Source: Furcasterigmium furcatum (Eukaryota; Ascomycota; Sordariomycetes; Glomerellales; Plectosphaerellaceae). Taken from it: DNA of 64,000 nt. A model generated the notes under the pieces. The model had not been told where the DNA came from and did not search any database. It saw nothing but the letters and a program-made list of their open reading frames with translations. The DNA lies in NCBI GenBank assembly GCA_001599815.1, contig BCIA01000001.1:5848978-5912977 (forward strand). Reading direction: 5' to 3'. Position numbers and translations under genes: made by a program. Positions 45,420-55,824 of the stretch are shown here, one piece after another; positions within the stretch are counted from its first letter, which is position 1; every line of letters starts with the position of its first letter.

Positions 45420-47885
45420 CGGATAACCATTGTTTCTGATCGGAGCGAAAGGCTGCCACGATTCCACCCTGAGCGGATGGACAATGTATATCACCACGAG
45501 CCGAAACATACGGCGGCTGCGGCGTCGAGCGAACGTCCCTAGCCCCGAACCCTCGCGGTTCATGTGTATAGTAGGAAAGGAGAGGCGTGTATTACGATTG
45601 GACGATCTGGAAAAAACAAGCCTTGCATCTCGGGGTTGTCATGTGCTACTGAGCTTGCCGTGGAAAAGGAAGTGATGCGCGTCCTTGCCTTTCAAAGCTA
45701 GGAGAGGAGAGTTACTGGGGACATGCAACATCCGAGAAGAACGCCGCTGCATACTCTGAGGCCCTGAGCAGCACCGAAAATATTGGAAAGCAGGTTGAAA
45801 CCCGAACCTTTGCGCATAATGGAATTGACGAGTCTATGGTGTCCCAAGATGTGCTCATGAGAAGGCACGTTGGCTCCGCGGACTACCGCCCTGGCAGACT
45901 GTCGAGCCGCTCTTAGCATGAGAGGTGGGAAGGTCCAAGGCCATCCCTCCACCTCTGACGGACGGGTGTGAGGCTTTATCCGCAGGACTTTGAGCAAGTA
46001 TTGCCTGTTCACCTGCAGTAGCGTGGATGGCCCTGGGACTTGTGTAGCATTCTGCTCATCTCCACTCTCTCCAAGAGGTTCACGATACCAGGAAGTTGGC
46101 CCATAGCTTGGCTCTTTGGAGATGTGAGATCTAGTCATGATGACGACGACGCCTGACACTCGTACGTCGGGGCCGAGCCGGGCCACGACGGCATCTCACC
46201 TGCAGCCGGGATTATCCGAATCTCAACGGCCACGGAAAATGCCCACCAGTGTCGGGAAAGGGACTGCGTGCGGTCTTGGACAAGTCGGCTTGGAGCTCCC
46301 AACGGTGGAGAAATGTATGCGGACGTCAACGAGTACCAGCACCATTCGTCAGTCTCAAGGTATTCGAGAGAGACCTGGGATCCCCTGATGTGCCATCCGG
46401 AAGAACTCCTGGAGGCCATCTCTGACCCCCCTCAACCTTGGTCTCCAACGCCCTCCTTTAGAAACGTTCATGGCCGAACATCCTCGCCTGTGCCCGATCG
46501 CAAAGCCAGGGGTCCACGGCTGTCGTTCCTGGCCGTAGGTGAATCAAGCATCGCAAAGTCGGGGGTGGCATCGGCGGAGGGTTGGGGTAACGGGCGAATC
46601 AGGGGGCAGCAAGCCCGAGGCCAAAACCGACGCCATCCCCTGGGGAGATGTGGACCACTTTCTCCCGTCCTTCTCCATCAACCGGGTTCCGACGGCTGCT
46701 TTGGTACGCCCGTGGGAACAGCGCACCCGACGTCCGCTTCGCTTTGGATTGTTGCGAAAACCGCCTGCAGGCTCCTAGGGGGGTGTCATTGCAGCCTAGC
46801 CGAAGTGTGCTACAGCACCCGTACCTGGGACGAAGAGGGCCCTAACGGACGATTCATCACCGTCATGGGCGCCGCAAACTTCAAGAGCCTGGATCCAGGA
46901 CATCAGCGGGGAACCGGTTCTTGAAGATCATGTTTTCATGAACACCCTAGCCTTATTTCTTTTGGATGCGCCCGGTCCTTGATCCAATGGGTCGCCCGTT
47001 GGCCAAGCTCACCGGCTCATCCCATGGCACTCTGGCGCGGCGCATGACGGTGCTGGGTATATGCGAACGAATCGAACCGACGTGCCCCAGCTCAGCCATC
47101 TTGGTTCGGCACCCAGGACGCCAAGAGGACCCCAGGCTTTCGGTATTGCTCCCTTGGGCTCCGCCTCTAGCAGACCTCGAGCAAATCAGGACCCCAGAAA
47201 GCCTACAGCCCTCCAGGACAGGACCGCCTTCATTGTCCGCCGGAGAAACCACACGAGATTCCTGCATCACTCTCTCCAACCAAGGGCCTGAAGGAAGAAT
47301 GCCCGGTTAAAAGATGCATGGCCAAAGAACGGAGAAGCCCCGAGTCCACTCGGACTAGCTCTCATCTTAGACACTCGTCCGGCCGTTGAACATCGCAGTA
47401 ACAGGAGATGATTGCTGCGCGGCCCCTCGACCACCTATAATCAAGCGAATCGAAGCGGCGAGGACCCCTGTTGCATCCACTGGGACTTCTGCCGTGGTTG
47501 TGGAAGCCCACCCCCCAGAGAGAGGCAGATGACTTCACTCCATCAGCCCTTCCCTACCTATCCCGCAGCCAGACCACCGACAGCCTACATGCTTGTAAGA
47601 TGGGTACCCCTCATTCTCTCATCAGCCGATCTGGGGGAGGCAAAATTTCAATGTTGGGGAACCCTGTCCCGGCTTGGGGACGCCACACCCCTTGCGTGCA
47701 TGATGGTTCGAGGCATCTCTGCAGCCGGTGTTATTGCCCACTCCTCCTGGCCTGCCGCGGTGGCCCGACTCTCTCTAATATGAGGGTCCTCGCGCCCTTA
47801 TTTATCAATGCCCATCAGGGTCCCCCATCCATTGATGACACACACGTCCACTGAACTCTCCCTAGCTTGACGAACCACTATCACG
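45420..47885. other. 2.5 kb region without a supported gene
   Basis: This spans the 3' flank of MGR2 and the upstream region of the Zn2Cys6 gene. ORFs up to about 218 codons exist (for example 46268-46924) but have no coding bias or recognisable motif. I see no tRNA and no repeat. Confidence 0.45.
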
Positions 47886-50326
47886 ATGTTGGGATCCAGG
47901 TCAGAGTCAGACAATGTCAACAGCCAGGGCCAGACGCAGCCGCAGGCGCAATCCTTCCAAGAAAGGATGATGTTGTATGCGAAGCCCATCCAGCCCAAGC
48001 CGGTCAAGAGCCGGTCGAGAGCTGGTGAGTCGCCTTAGAGCTTCCAATCCTTCGAATTCATTATTGACTGACTCAACAGGTTGCAAGTACTGGTAAGCTT
48101 CAAGACAGGCCCGTCTCCTTTCGTTGGCCAAGAGCGTGTGCTAACATTGCCTCTCCAGTCGTGACAAGGTTTGATAGCTACAACAGCCTCTTCAGACACG
48201 AATAGTATCTGACCAGCCGTGTTGCAGAGAAAGAAATGCTCCGAAGACAAGCCCCGATGCGCACGATGCATCCAGTTCGGGGTCGAATGTATTTACGAGC
48301 CCATCAAGAAGCGCAAGAAGCGGACGACCAAGTTCACCGTCCCATCACCACCGGAGGGAGGGCCCGCGACATCTGTTGAAGCTGGAAGCTCAAGCGCTAC
48401 CCCTCCACATCCGTATAACCAAGGCCATCATGCCGATATGGCCGAGACCTTTGACCCTCCAACATCCCAATTGGATCCCTGGGCTGGCATGGGCGCCGAT
48501 GCGTCCATGTCGGATTCGACAGTCACCACGTCGCCTTCTCTCCTCGGCTACGACGACGGGCTCATGACAGAGAACACATACCAATTGACCGCCCCGCCCT
48601 TTGACCTCTCGGGATCTGTGTGCGGCACCCAGGCAGAAGTTATCCCTTCGCTCGCCTGGAGCCCCGGCATCGACGAAGATCTTCTCCCTTGGCCTTACCT
48701 GTCGGGATCCGTCATGTGGGACGAGCAGCTCATGGCGGCACCGCAGATGCTTGATACGAACGCTACCGACGTGAATCACCAACTGGACCTGAATGTGATG
48801 GGCTGGATGACCGCGCCGTCGCCCATGTCTGGCGCCATGCTTCAGTCCCTGGAGCCTCAACACCGGCAGCCGCCCCCGCCTCCGCAGCCCCAGCAACTCC
48901 TCAACCACGAGCTCCTGCTGAATCACTTTCGGGAGGCTTTAAGTCTGGGACAGTCACTTGGCTCTGGGGATCCAGTTGTCCAATACATCGCGCCTCTGTG
49001 CTATCAGAGTGATGTTGTCCGAGATGCAGCGTGCGCGTTAGCCGGGGCTCACCTGGCACGCTTAGGGACACGGAATGATGTGGACCACGTCTCTTTCTAC
49101 AATGAGGCAGTGAATACCGCTGCGGCGTTGACGCCCTTTCGCGAGGTCTGGGACTTGGAGCAGGCCTTGTCAGCGCTGCTCCTGTTACTGCACTATGAAG
49201 TGGTGAGTGAAAACAACGTCTAGGATGATTGAACTGCAGTCGCTGATCGTGATTCGCCTTCAGCTTGTCCAACGGGGCCAACTGAACCTTGTGGCTCAGC
49301 ATCTCAGCCAGGCATGGCAGATTCTCAAGCTGCCGCTGGCTGACGATCTGCCCAGTGCTACCTTTTTCAAGGAGGTCAGTAAATTGGAGCCGTGCACCCG
49401 TGTAGTACGCATCCATATTAACACATCACCAGGCATTTCGGTACTTCGACACCTTGAACGCACTCTCTTCCGATACAATCCCCATGTCCTCGGCGCCATC
49501 GACACCAGTCACGGAGTCACCGCCATCGTCATCAAGTGACACGACAGCGCAGGCAGTAAAGGGGTCAGACTTCTCAAAGTCTCCCCTGGGCCTGACGACC
49601 ACTATCCTGCCCGCACTCCACGGCCTCGCGGACCTGAACAATCTCAAGCACGAGCTCGACCGCGCCACAGCAACAAGTCAGTCGTCCGAAGCCGCAATGC
49701 TCCGAGCCGAGTTCAACGCATCCCGCGCAGCCATCGAAAGCGCCCTTATGCAATGGGAGCCCACGCTTCCGTCGGGATACACTCTCGTCAACCGCGTAGT
49801 TGACGGCCCGGAAGATGCGCGGGAAGCCGATGTCGCCGCCGTTCGCTCCGCGGCCAGCAGAGGCCTGGCGTGCAAGCAGGCCGCGCTGACGTATCTGCAT
49901 CGGTGCATCGGCGGCGAAGCCCCGGGGAGCGAGCCAGTCCAGCGCCACGCGCGAGCGGCTTTATGGCACTGCGTTGCTGCTGCGTCATCGCCATACGCTG
50001 CCGCTGCCGCTGCTGCTGCCGCGGCCTCTCCGGACAGGGTGCAGGGTGCGGTTGGCTGTGGGAGCGGGACAGGCGCCGGCATGCTGTGGCCGTTGTTTGT
50101 TTCCTCGATCGAGGCCAGCGAGGGCAGAGACAGGGGGATGGCGCGGCAGGCCTTCGCAGCGCTTGAGGGGCTCAAGGGGGTCGTGAACGCGAGTAAGGCC
50201 TGGGAGGTGGTTCTTGAGGTCTGGCACAGGAAGGATCTCGCGCGCGCGGGAGGAGGACCGGATCTCGGGGGGATGGGATGGAGAAGGGTGGCAGATGAGA
50301 TGGGTATTAGCTTGGTGTTTGGATAG
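47886..50326 (+). CDS. Zn2Cys6 fungal transcription factor
   Basis: Six exons, 47886-48024, 48080-48092, 48159-48168, 48228-49202, 49264-49374 and 49433-50326, give 713 aa. The binuclear zinc cluster is C48-x2-C51-x6-C58-x6-C65-x2-C68-x6-C75, followed by the basic linker KKRKKRTTK. A disordered, acidic middle may be an activation region. The C-terminal half resembles the fungal-specific TF domain 2 (VRDAACALAGAHLARLG, and FRYFDTLNAL after the last intron) found in Arg81/Uga3-type regulators. An alanine run occurs at about 49985-50020. Exons 2 and 3 are only 13 and 10 bases long, and both lie inside the zinc cluster. It acts in the nucleus. Target genes are unknown; the SDR, secreted peptide and ABC transporter downstream are candidates by position only. 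Confidence 0.9.
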
Positions 50327-50500
50327 GCAACCCGCAAGCAATCGAGCGGTGTACTTTAAAGGCGGACGGCTCATTCCTCCTCTCGTCGTCGGTTCACAGT
50401 TTGCTCTGTCTGATCTACCCTCTCCCCTTTTTCATGCTGGACCCACCGGGGGTGAAGGTAATATGGACCCTGACGGGAGAGGTGATTGTAACCACTGGCC

Positions 50501-50583
50501 GCCCGGCTAGCTCAATCGGTAGAGCGTGAGACTCTTAAGGAGATCACATCTCAAGGTTGTGGGTTCGACCCCCACGGTAAGCA
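50501..50583 (+). tRNA. tRNA-Lys (anticodon CTT) with 10-base intron; acceptor stem degenerate, possible pseudogene
   Basis: A cloverleaf of 73 bases plus an intron is visible. The D-arm is GCTC/GAGC, the anticodon stem TGAGA/TCTCA has loop CTCTTAA carrying CTT (50534-50536), the intron is at 50538-50547 one base 3' of the anticodon, and the T-arm is GTGGG/CCCAC with loop TTCGACC. The 5' acceptor strand GCCCGGC meets GGTAAGC, so pairs 3-70 (C-A), 4-69 (C-A) and 6-67 (G-G) fail and 5-68 is G-U. No T-run is present within 70 bases downstream, the first being near 50667. Internal promoter boxes look intact. Confidence 0.8.
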
Positions 50584-51553
50584 CACATCTGCTCCAAGTC
50601 GATTGACATCAAATACTAATAAATCCCAGTCGGGCTCAATTCCTGACGATCCATGAGGATTATGATTACTTTTTTGCCCTTTTCTCACTTGAATATGTTG
50701 TATTTTTGGTCTCAGTCCCATCGGCAACTCCTCTCCTGATGTATTTGAGTGGCGCGACATTTGCTGCGGTTCTCCTGTGAAATGACGGAGGAAGTGCTTT
50801 TGCTAATGGTAATATCCTTCTGAGCCTTCCGTCCACCCTGTCTCCCTTCCGTCAACCTTTCAACAGTAGATTGACTGGTATCAAGTGCCATGAGGCGGCG
50901 GTCAGTCAGGGGTTCTGAGATTGCTGTGCCGCATGAAAACCGCGCCATACGGATCAACGGCCACCCGAAAGACCCCTGGCCGGGAGAGGTCGCGATAACC
51001 TCGTCCAACAAGGAACTTCAGACTGAAAGGCACACCGTACGGCCCCGATCTGTACGACAACTGCCACTTTCAAGGCAGATCTTCTCCACAATCGCTTTGG
51101 CCGCATCGCGGGGTCGCCTCGGCACTAGAGATCTGGACTGCAGCAAGCCCGGGCTGTTGATCTGGGCCGACGACCCCAAATCGTATTCGCATCTCCAACA
51201 CCATCGTGCACCCCATATGCCATCTGTCGCGTATTCGGGTTATTTCATGCTTAGACCCCCGCGCGTGTTCGGGTTTCTCGGGTTGGGAGGTGTTTCCTGC
51301 CTGGGCTGAACCCGAGATCGTCTGGGCATGTCCCTCTTCAAGGGGGCTGGAGTAGGTTGTGGGAACGCGAGGCGCCCGAATGAGAGCGCCGGCGTCTCAT
51401 GCATGGGGTCGTTGCCGATCGAGTTGTTGAGATTGAAGCGGGTGCAAAGCGGACGAGGCGTGTACAAAAGGGTTCGGCTCGCAAGTCAGTGGGTGGCCGT
51501 CCTCACCATCTCAGCCGTCATTTACCGTAAGAAACTCCCAAGTACCCCTTAAG
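50584..51553. other. intergenic, upstream of SDR at 51554
   Basis: No supported gene is seen; only short unbiased ORFs are present. It holds the promoter of the dehydrogenase. Confidence 0.5.
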
Positions 51554-52345
51554 ATGTCATCTGTCCAAGGAAAGACGGTCATCGTGACCGGTTCAGGCGC
51601 CGGCCTCGGCCAGGTCCTGGCCAAATCGTACCTCGAGGCGGGCGCCAACGTTGTCATCTGCGACATCGCTGAGGACCGCGTCCAGAGCACCGTCGCCGAC
51701 CTCGAGCCCTCCCACCAGGGGCGCGTCCACTCCGCCACCGTCAACGTCACAGACGAAGACTCAGTCAACAATCTGTTCAGCTCCGCCGTCGCCAAGTTCG
51801 GCCGGGTCGACATCCTCATCAACAACGCCGGCATCATGGACGCGTTCGACGGCGTCGCCACCCTTTCCAAGGAGCGCTGGGACCGCGTCATGGGCGTCAA
51901 CGTCCTGGGGCCTTTCCTCGCCTCCAAGGCCGCCGTGAACCAGTTCTTCAAGCAGGGCGAGGACGGCGGCGTCATCATCAACATCTGCTCGTCGGCCGGC
52001 TTCCGCGGCACGGCGGCCGGGGCCGCGTACACCGCCAGCAAGCACGCCCTCATGGGTCTGACGAAGAACACGGCCGGGTGGTACAGGAACAAGGGCGTCT
52101 TCACCATGGCGCTGTGCCTGGGGTCCATGCCCACCACCTCCATCTCCAAGGATACCCCGCCCGAGACCTTCAACATGGAGGGGTACGAGGTCATGACGAA
52201 GACGGTGCCGGGATTTGACTTTCAGAGGTGCGCCCTGAACCTGGAGGATGTGGGCAAGTACTGCATCTTCCTCTCGGATCGGAGCATTGCCGAGACGTCC
52301 AATGGGAGCTGCATCGTATTCAATAAGAACTGGCCTGCGGCATGA
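51554..52345 (+). CDS. short-chain dehydrogenase/reductase
   Basis: A single exon encodes 263 aa. It is a classical SDR: cofactor motif TGSGAGLG (12-19), an acidic residue after the second strand (ICDIAEDR, D37) that favours NAD(H), NNAG (90-93), the catalytic serine in NICSSAG (about 146-147), and Y159-x3-K163 (YTASK). Length and lack of introns fit the cytosolic 3-oxoacyl-reductase/2,3-butanediol-like group. The substrate cannot be read from sequence. Oddly, the substrate-loop region reads CLGSMPTTS where many family members have the PGxxxT motif, so the loop is altered but not obviously broken. It converges with the small secreted protein gene; the two stop codons are about 220 bases apart. 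Confidence 0.88.
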   Translation: MSSVQGKTVIVTGSGAGLGQVLAKSYLEAGANVVICDIAEDRVQSTVADLEPSHQGRVHSATVNVTDEDSVNNLFSSAVAKFGRVDILINNAGIMDAFDGVATLSKERWDRVMGVNVLGPFLASKAAVNQFFKQGEDGGVIINICSSAGFRGTAAGAAYTASKHALMGLTKNTAGWYRNKGVFTMALCLGSMPTTSISKDTPPETFNMEGYEVMTKTVPGFDFQRCALNLEDVGKYCIFLSDRSIAETSNGSCIVFNKNWPAA

Positions 52346-52565
52346 GGTGGCGGCGGCGGTCTCGGACCTTGTCACGAGGAAAACGAGATGATTCAACGCA
52401 CCAGGGGGAGAGCGATCGGCGGAGTCAATGCTTGACATTTAGGTCTGCGGCTGTGCGTACTAGGTAATCATGAACAAGACACCAAATCCCAAGAAACTCC
52501 CTTTTCTAATGTGTGCCAATCTCTCTCTGTGCTCCGTGACTCTATCAGATGGTGTGTATCCATGC

Positions 52566-52852
52566 TTAGATGCAGTAGGGGCTCTGGTTCTGCTGGTTGA
52601 AGTAGCACTTGGTCTTGGGGGGGCAGTTGCCGGCGAACTGAGGGGGAACATGTCAGTGTGTGATCTCTTAGATGCGAGAGAGAGCTCGAGACTTACCACC
52701 CACTGGCCGCCGGTGTTGCAGACCTGCCAGCCTTGGCTGTTGGGGAGGCAGGAGTAGGTAGCGGGCTTGCACTGCTGGCCGCCGGGGGGAGGAGAGTCGG
52801 GGGCGGCAGCGGCGACGGCGGCGAAGGCGGCGATGATGGCGAAGAACTGCAT
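52566..52852 (-). CDS. small secreted six-cysteine protein (75 aa), effector-like
   Basis: Two exons, 52852-52697 and 52637-52566. The precursor has a clear signal peptide (MQFFAIIAAFAAVAAAA, cleavage near residue 17). The mature chain of about 58 residues has cysteines at 28, 35, 45, 57, 63 and 74. The spacing C-x6-C-x9-C-x11-C-x5-C-x10-C reads as two similar half-units of three cysteines. The first half includes YSCLPNSQGWQVC and the second CPPKTKCYFNQQNQSPYC. Similar short modules occur in fungal secreted proteins, alone or attached to other domains, and are thought to bind polysaccharide or act at the host or wall surface. That role is not demonstrable here. A strong TATA box and a CA-rich leader of about 160 bases suggest inducible high expression. 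Confidence 0.88.
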
Positions 52853-55824
52853 GTTGAAGGTTTGGGTTGGTTGGTGTTTTTTTGTTTGAAGCGAGTGCTT
52901 GTGGTAGCGAGAGTTGTTCTGAGAGCTTGGAGCTTGGAGACTTGAGTGATTGAGATGTGGATGCTGATGATGAGAAAAAAGATGTTCTCGATGAGGCCCC
53001 GAGGGCCCCTTTTTATACACGATGCTCGACGTTGAATTTGAGAGACAGAACGGCCAGGCTGACGTCTTCTGGTCGAATTCGAACACGAGAAGATCGCTCT
53101 GCCCGAGGACTCTTTGTCCGCCTTTGGCGGGAACATCTCGTTAGTCGTCGGTAGTCGAATGTGGCACCCCCCTTGCGGCTGACCCTCCCGCTAAGACATC
53201 GGACCGAGCGATGATGGAGAAATCCGGCCGGGAGAACACACCGCTTGGTGTCTCAAGAAGGAGCTGGAACTCGCAACCTCATGGGCCCGCGGCACTTGCC
53301 TGAGACTCAAGAGGATTGGTGATGATCAGACACGAGCAGGCAGGTGAGCATGCTCTGGCATGGTGTGGCCGGGTCGGGGAATAAGATCGCAGATCGGCAT
53401 CGTCACGGCAGCAGACACGAGGACTTGGCGAATGCTTATTTCTGCGCGCGGGCAGCATACTGTACGTACTGTACGGCTCGCAGCATCGCAGGGTAGCGTC
53501 GGTGGTGCTTTCAGACGACCTCACTGGGGATGGGGCGTCAGCCACGCGGACGGGTGCGCGCTAAGGTGACGGGAGAAGCATTCATGTTCTAAAACGATTG
53601 ACGAACGTGGAGGAGGGCGACGTCAGTGCTGAGGGATTCGGGGTCCCCGCATTCGACAAATCGATCTGTCTCCCGGCCCTTCTCAGCTCAGCCCTTCGAA
53701 GCTAGAAAACGAGGCGGCTTCGCATTAGGTAAACGGGAGCTAGCCGGAAGCGTCCTGACAGTTGCAACTCGCGATCCTAGAGGCTGCTATTAATACGTAG
53801 GGCTTCTGAAGGAGAGACAACTTGACAACGAAGTCACCGAGAGGCAGGATACGAGGAGGGTCAGGCGCGCCGAGTTGTCGCCGGCCTCACCGAGTGATTC
53901 TCGCCACGTCGGGCACTCCAGCGGGCTAGATGTTGGATCTGACCGCCGCAGAAAATAGAATGAGAAGATTTGAAAAGCTCAGTGAATGGTAGTGGTGATA
54001 ATAATAGATGTTTGAAGACTTTGGGTCTCATGGCGTCGTTGGTTGTGACGTTGCATTGGGTTGAGGGAGGAGGAAGAGATGGGGGAGGATGAGACAGAAA
54101 AAGGAAGGACGAGGTGGTGACTCGAGGAAGGCTGCCGATTCGACAATAAGATCTTGAAGTTGGAGAGGTTGATTGGTGCAAACGGACCAATCGCTCGCCG
54201 TCTTACTGCAGGCGAACGGCCCAATCGCACCGCTGCTGCGAGAGACTGGCTGGATCTTAGTTAAGTTCTTTCGAGACCGAGCTGGGCAATGGCATCGACC
54301 GATTGACACCACAACAGCTGGCAACACCGCAATGAATCATAATCGCCATCATCATGATGGAGGCTTCTCCGCATTCTCTCCCCTTTTTGACAGTGACCCC
54401 CGTCTCGCCTTGCATCGGGCAGACTCCTGACATTGCGTCGCCCAGAGGACCGGCCAAGGTCATGATCGAGCCCTGGAGCCTCGAGAGTGTGCGCTCATCT
54501 CGCTGACATGCGCGTCGTTCAGCGAGCGAACCCCTTCGCCCGGCCCTACACCCAGATGCGTGGACAGCCCTGTAGATGGGACACCGCACAGCTCCGGCAT
54601 CGTGAACCGGCGATTTCGGTCTCGGGTCTTAATCAGCTTATGCCGAGCCGGTGACACGCGTTGTCGCGGGGGTGTATTGTCCGGGCTCGAAGGCCGAAGA
54701 CCGAGCGAGTGAACCGCGAAGAGCGACGTCAGGTCAGGTCAGGGCAGGCCAGGCAGCTGCTTTTGTACATGCAACAAGCAGTCCGGGCGACGCTGGCCCA
54801 TCCACCTGCACTGCAGTCCGACAGGATTGGGGGCCGGTGGGTTTTTGCCGTGGGCTCGGGAGCCTTTTTATCACCCAAGCCTCCGACTCCGTCGGCCCAA
54901 TCCGGAGCCGCATCGAGAAAGGGCCTGTCTGTCTATCGAGTGATCCCTGCACCGACATACCTATCACGAAGATCCGGAGGATTCCAGACCAAGAAAGCCT
55001 GCGAGATTACCGCCCTGGTTTGCCCTTAGTTCGAGTTTTGGATCCTCTTCTCCATCTCTTCCTCAGCCTCGACACCCTTCGCGAACACTCCCACGGAGCC
55101 GGAGCGCGTACTTCTCCCGGTCGTGTGGGACTTGACAACGGCAATATGACCAGATCAGGCTCGACCAGGGGTCTTTCGTACTGTCGTTGGAAGCATCCGA
55201 CATGACATGGGACCGGCCAGCCCAGATCTTGGCCCACCCCTGACATGGGGCCATTCACGATGCATTTTCCCAGAGTGGTTGCTGCAATAAGCTGAGCCTT
55301 ACGGACAACCATCTCGCATTACTCGTTACCTCCGCAGGTTTTCTCTCCCTCACGGCGGCCACTGGCAACCCGTCTTATTAGTGTCCGGCCAAGTCACATA
55401 GGGGACCACCCGTGGACCCTCCGCTCGTTCATTGTCCTATTGTCAGGCAACATGCTTATTGTCACCGGCACCCACAGCTCGCTTGGTCTCTCATTCTGAT
55501 TCACTCCCGCACAAACCGCTCATGCTTCTCCTCTCGGCCGGGCTGTGTCACTATCCCCGTAACCCTCCGAGTATCCGTTGGTGTTTCAAGGCCATAGGTA
55601 TATCTGAAGCTTCGCCCCCTTCCACCATCTAGATCTCCAATCTTTGCTCCTCAACAGGAAAGGACGTGCTTGATCTTCCTCCTCGCCATCCTTCAGCTCA
55701 CGCCAACTTCCGCCTTCTTTCACCACCCATCAGGACCACCCATCTTTGACCGCTTGCCCCCTCGCCTGTAGAGTCTTGATCCCCCCAAGCATCACCCTGG
55801 TGAGGCTCGCAGCCTGTCGCCGCC
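52853..55824. other. 3 kb divergent region between the secreted peptide and the ABC transporter
   Basis: The first 170 bases are the leader and core promoter of the secreted peptide. The last about 450 bases before 55825 are CT-rich leader sequence of the transporter. In between only short unbiased ORFs occur and no repeat, tRNA or transposon remnant is recognised. Confidence 0.5.
53008..53017 (-). promoter_or_regulatory. TATA box (TATAAAAAGG) of the secreted peptide gene
   Basis: A near-consensus TATAAAAAGG on the minus strand lies about 160 bases upstream of the ATG at 52852. It is followed by a purine-poor, CA-rich leader (TCTCAATCACTCAAGTC-like) typical of strongly expressed fungal transcripts. 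Confidence 0.65.

Noticed and set aside
53230..53310. tRNA-like stretch (GGTTGCGAGTTCC on the minus strand)
   Set aside because: The B-box-like sequence has an extra base and the flanking arms do not form a cloverleaf.
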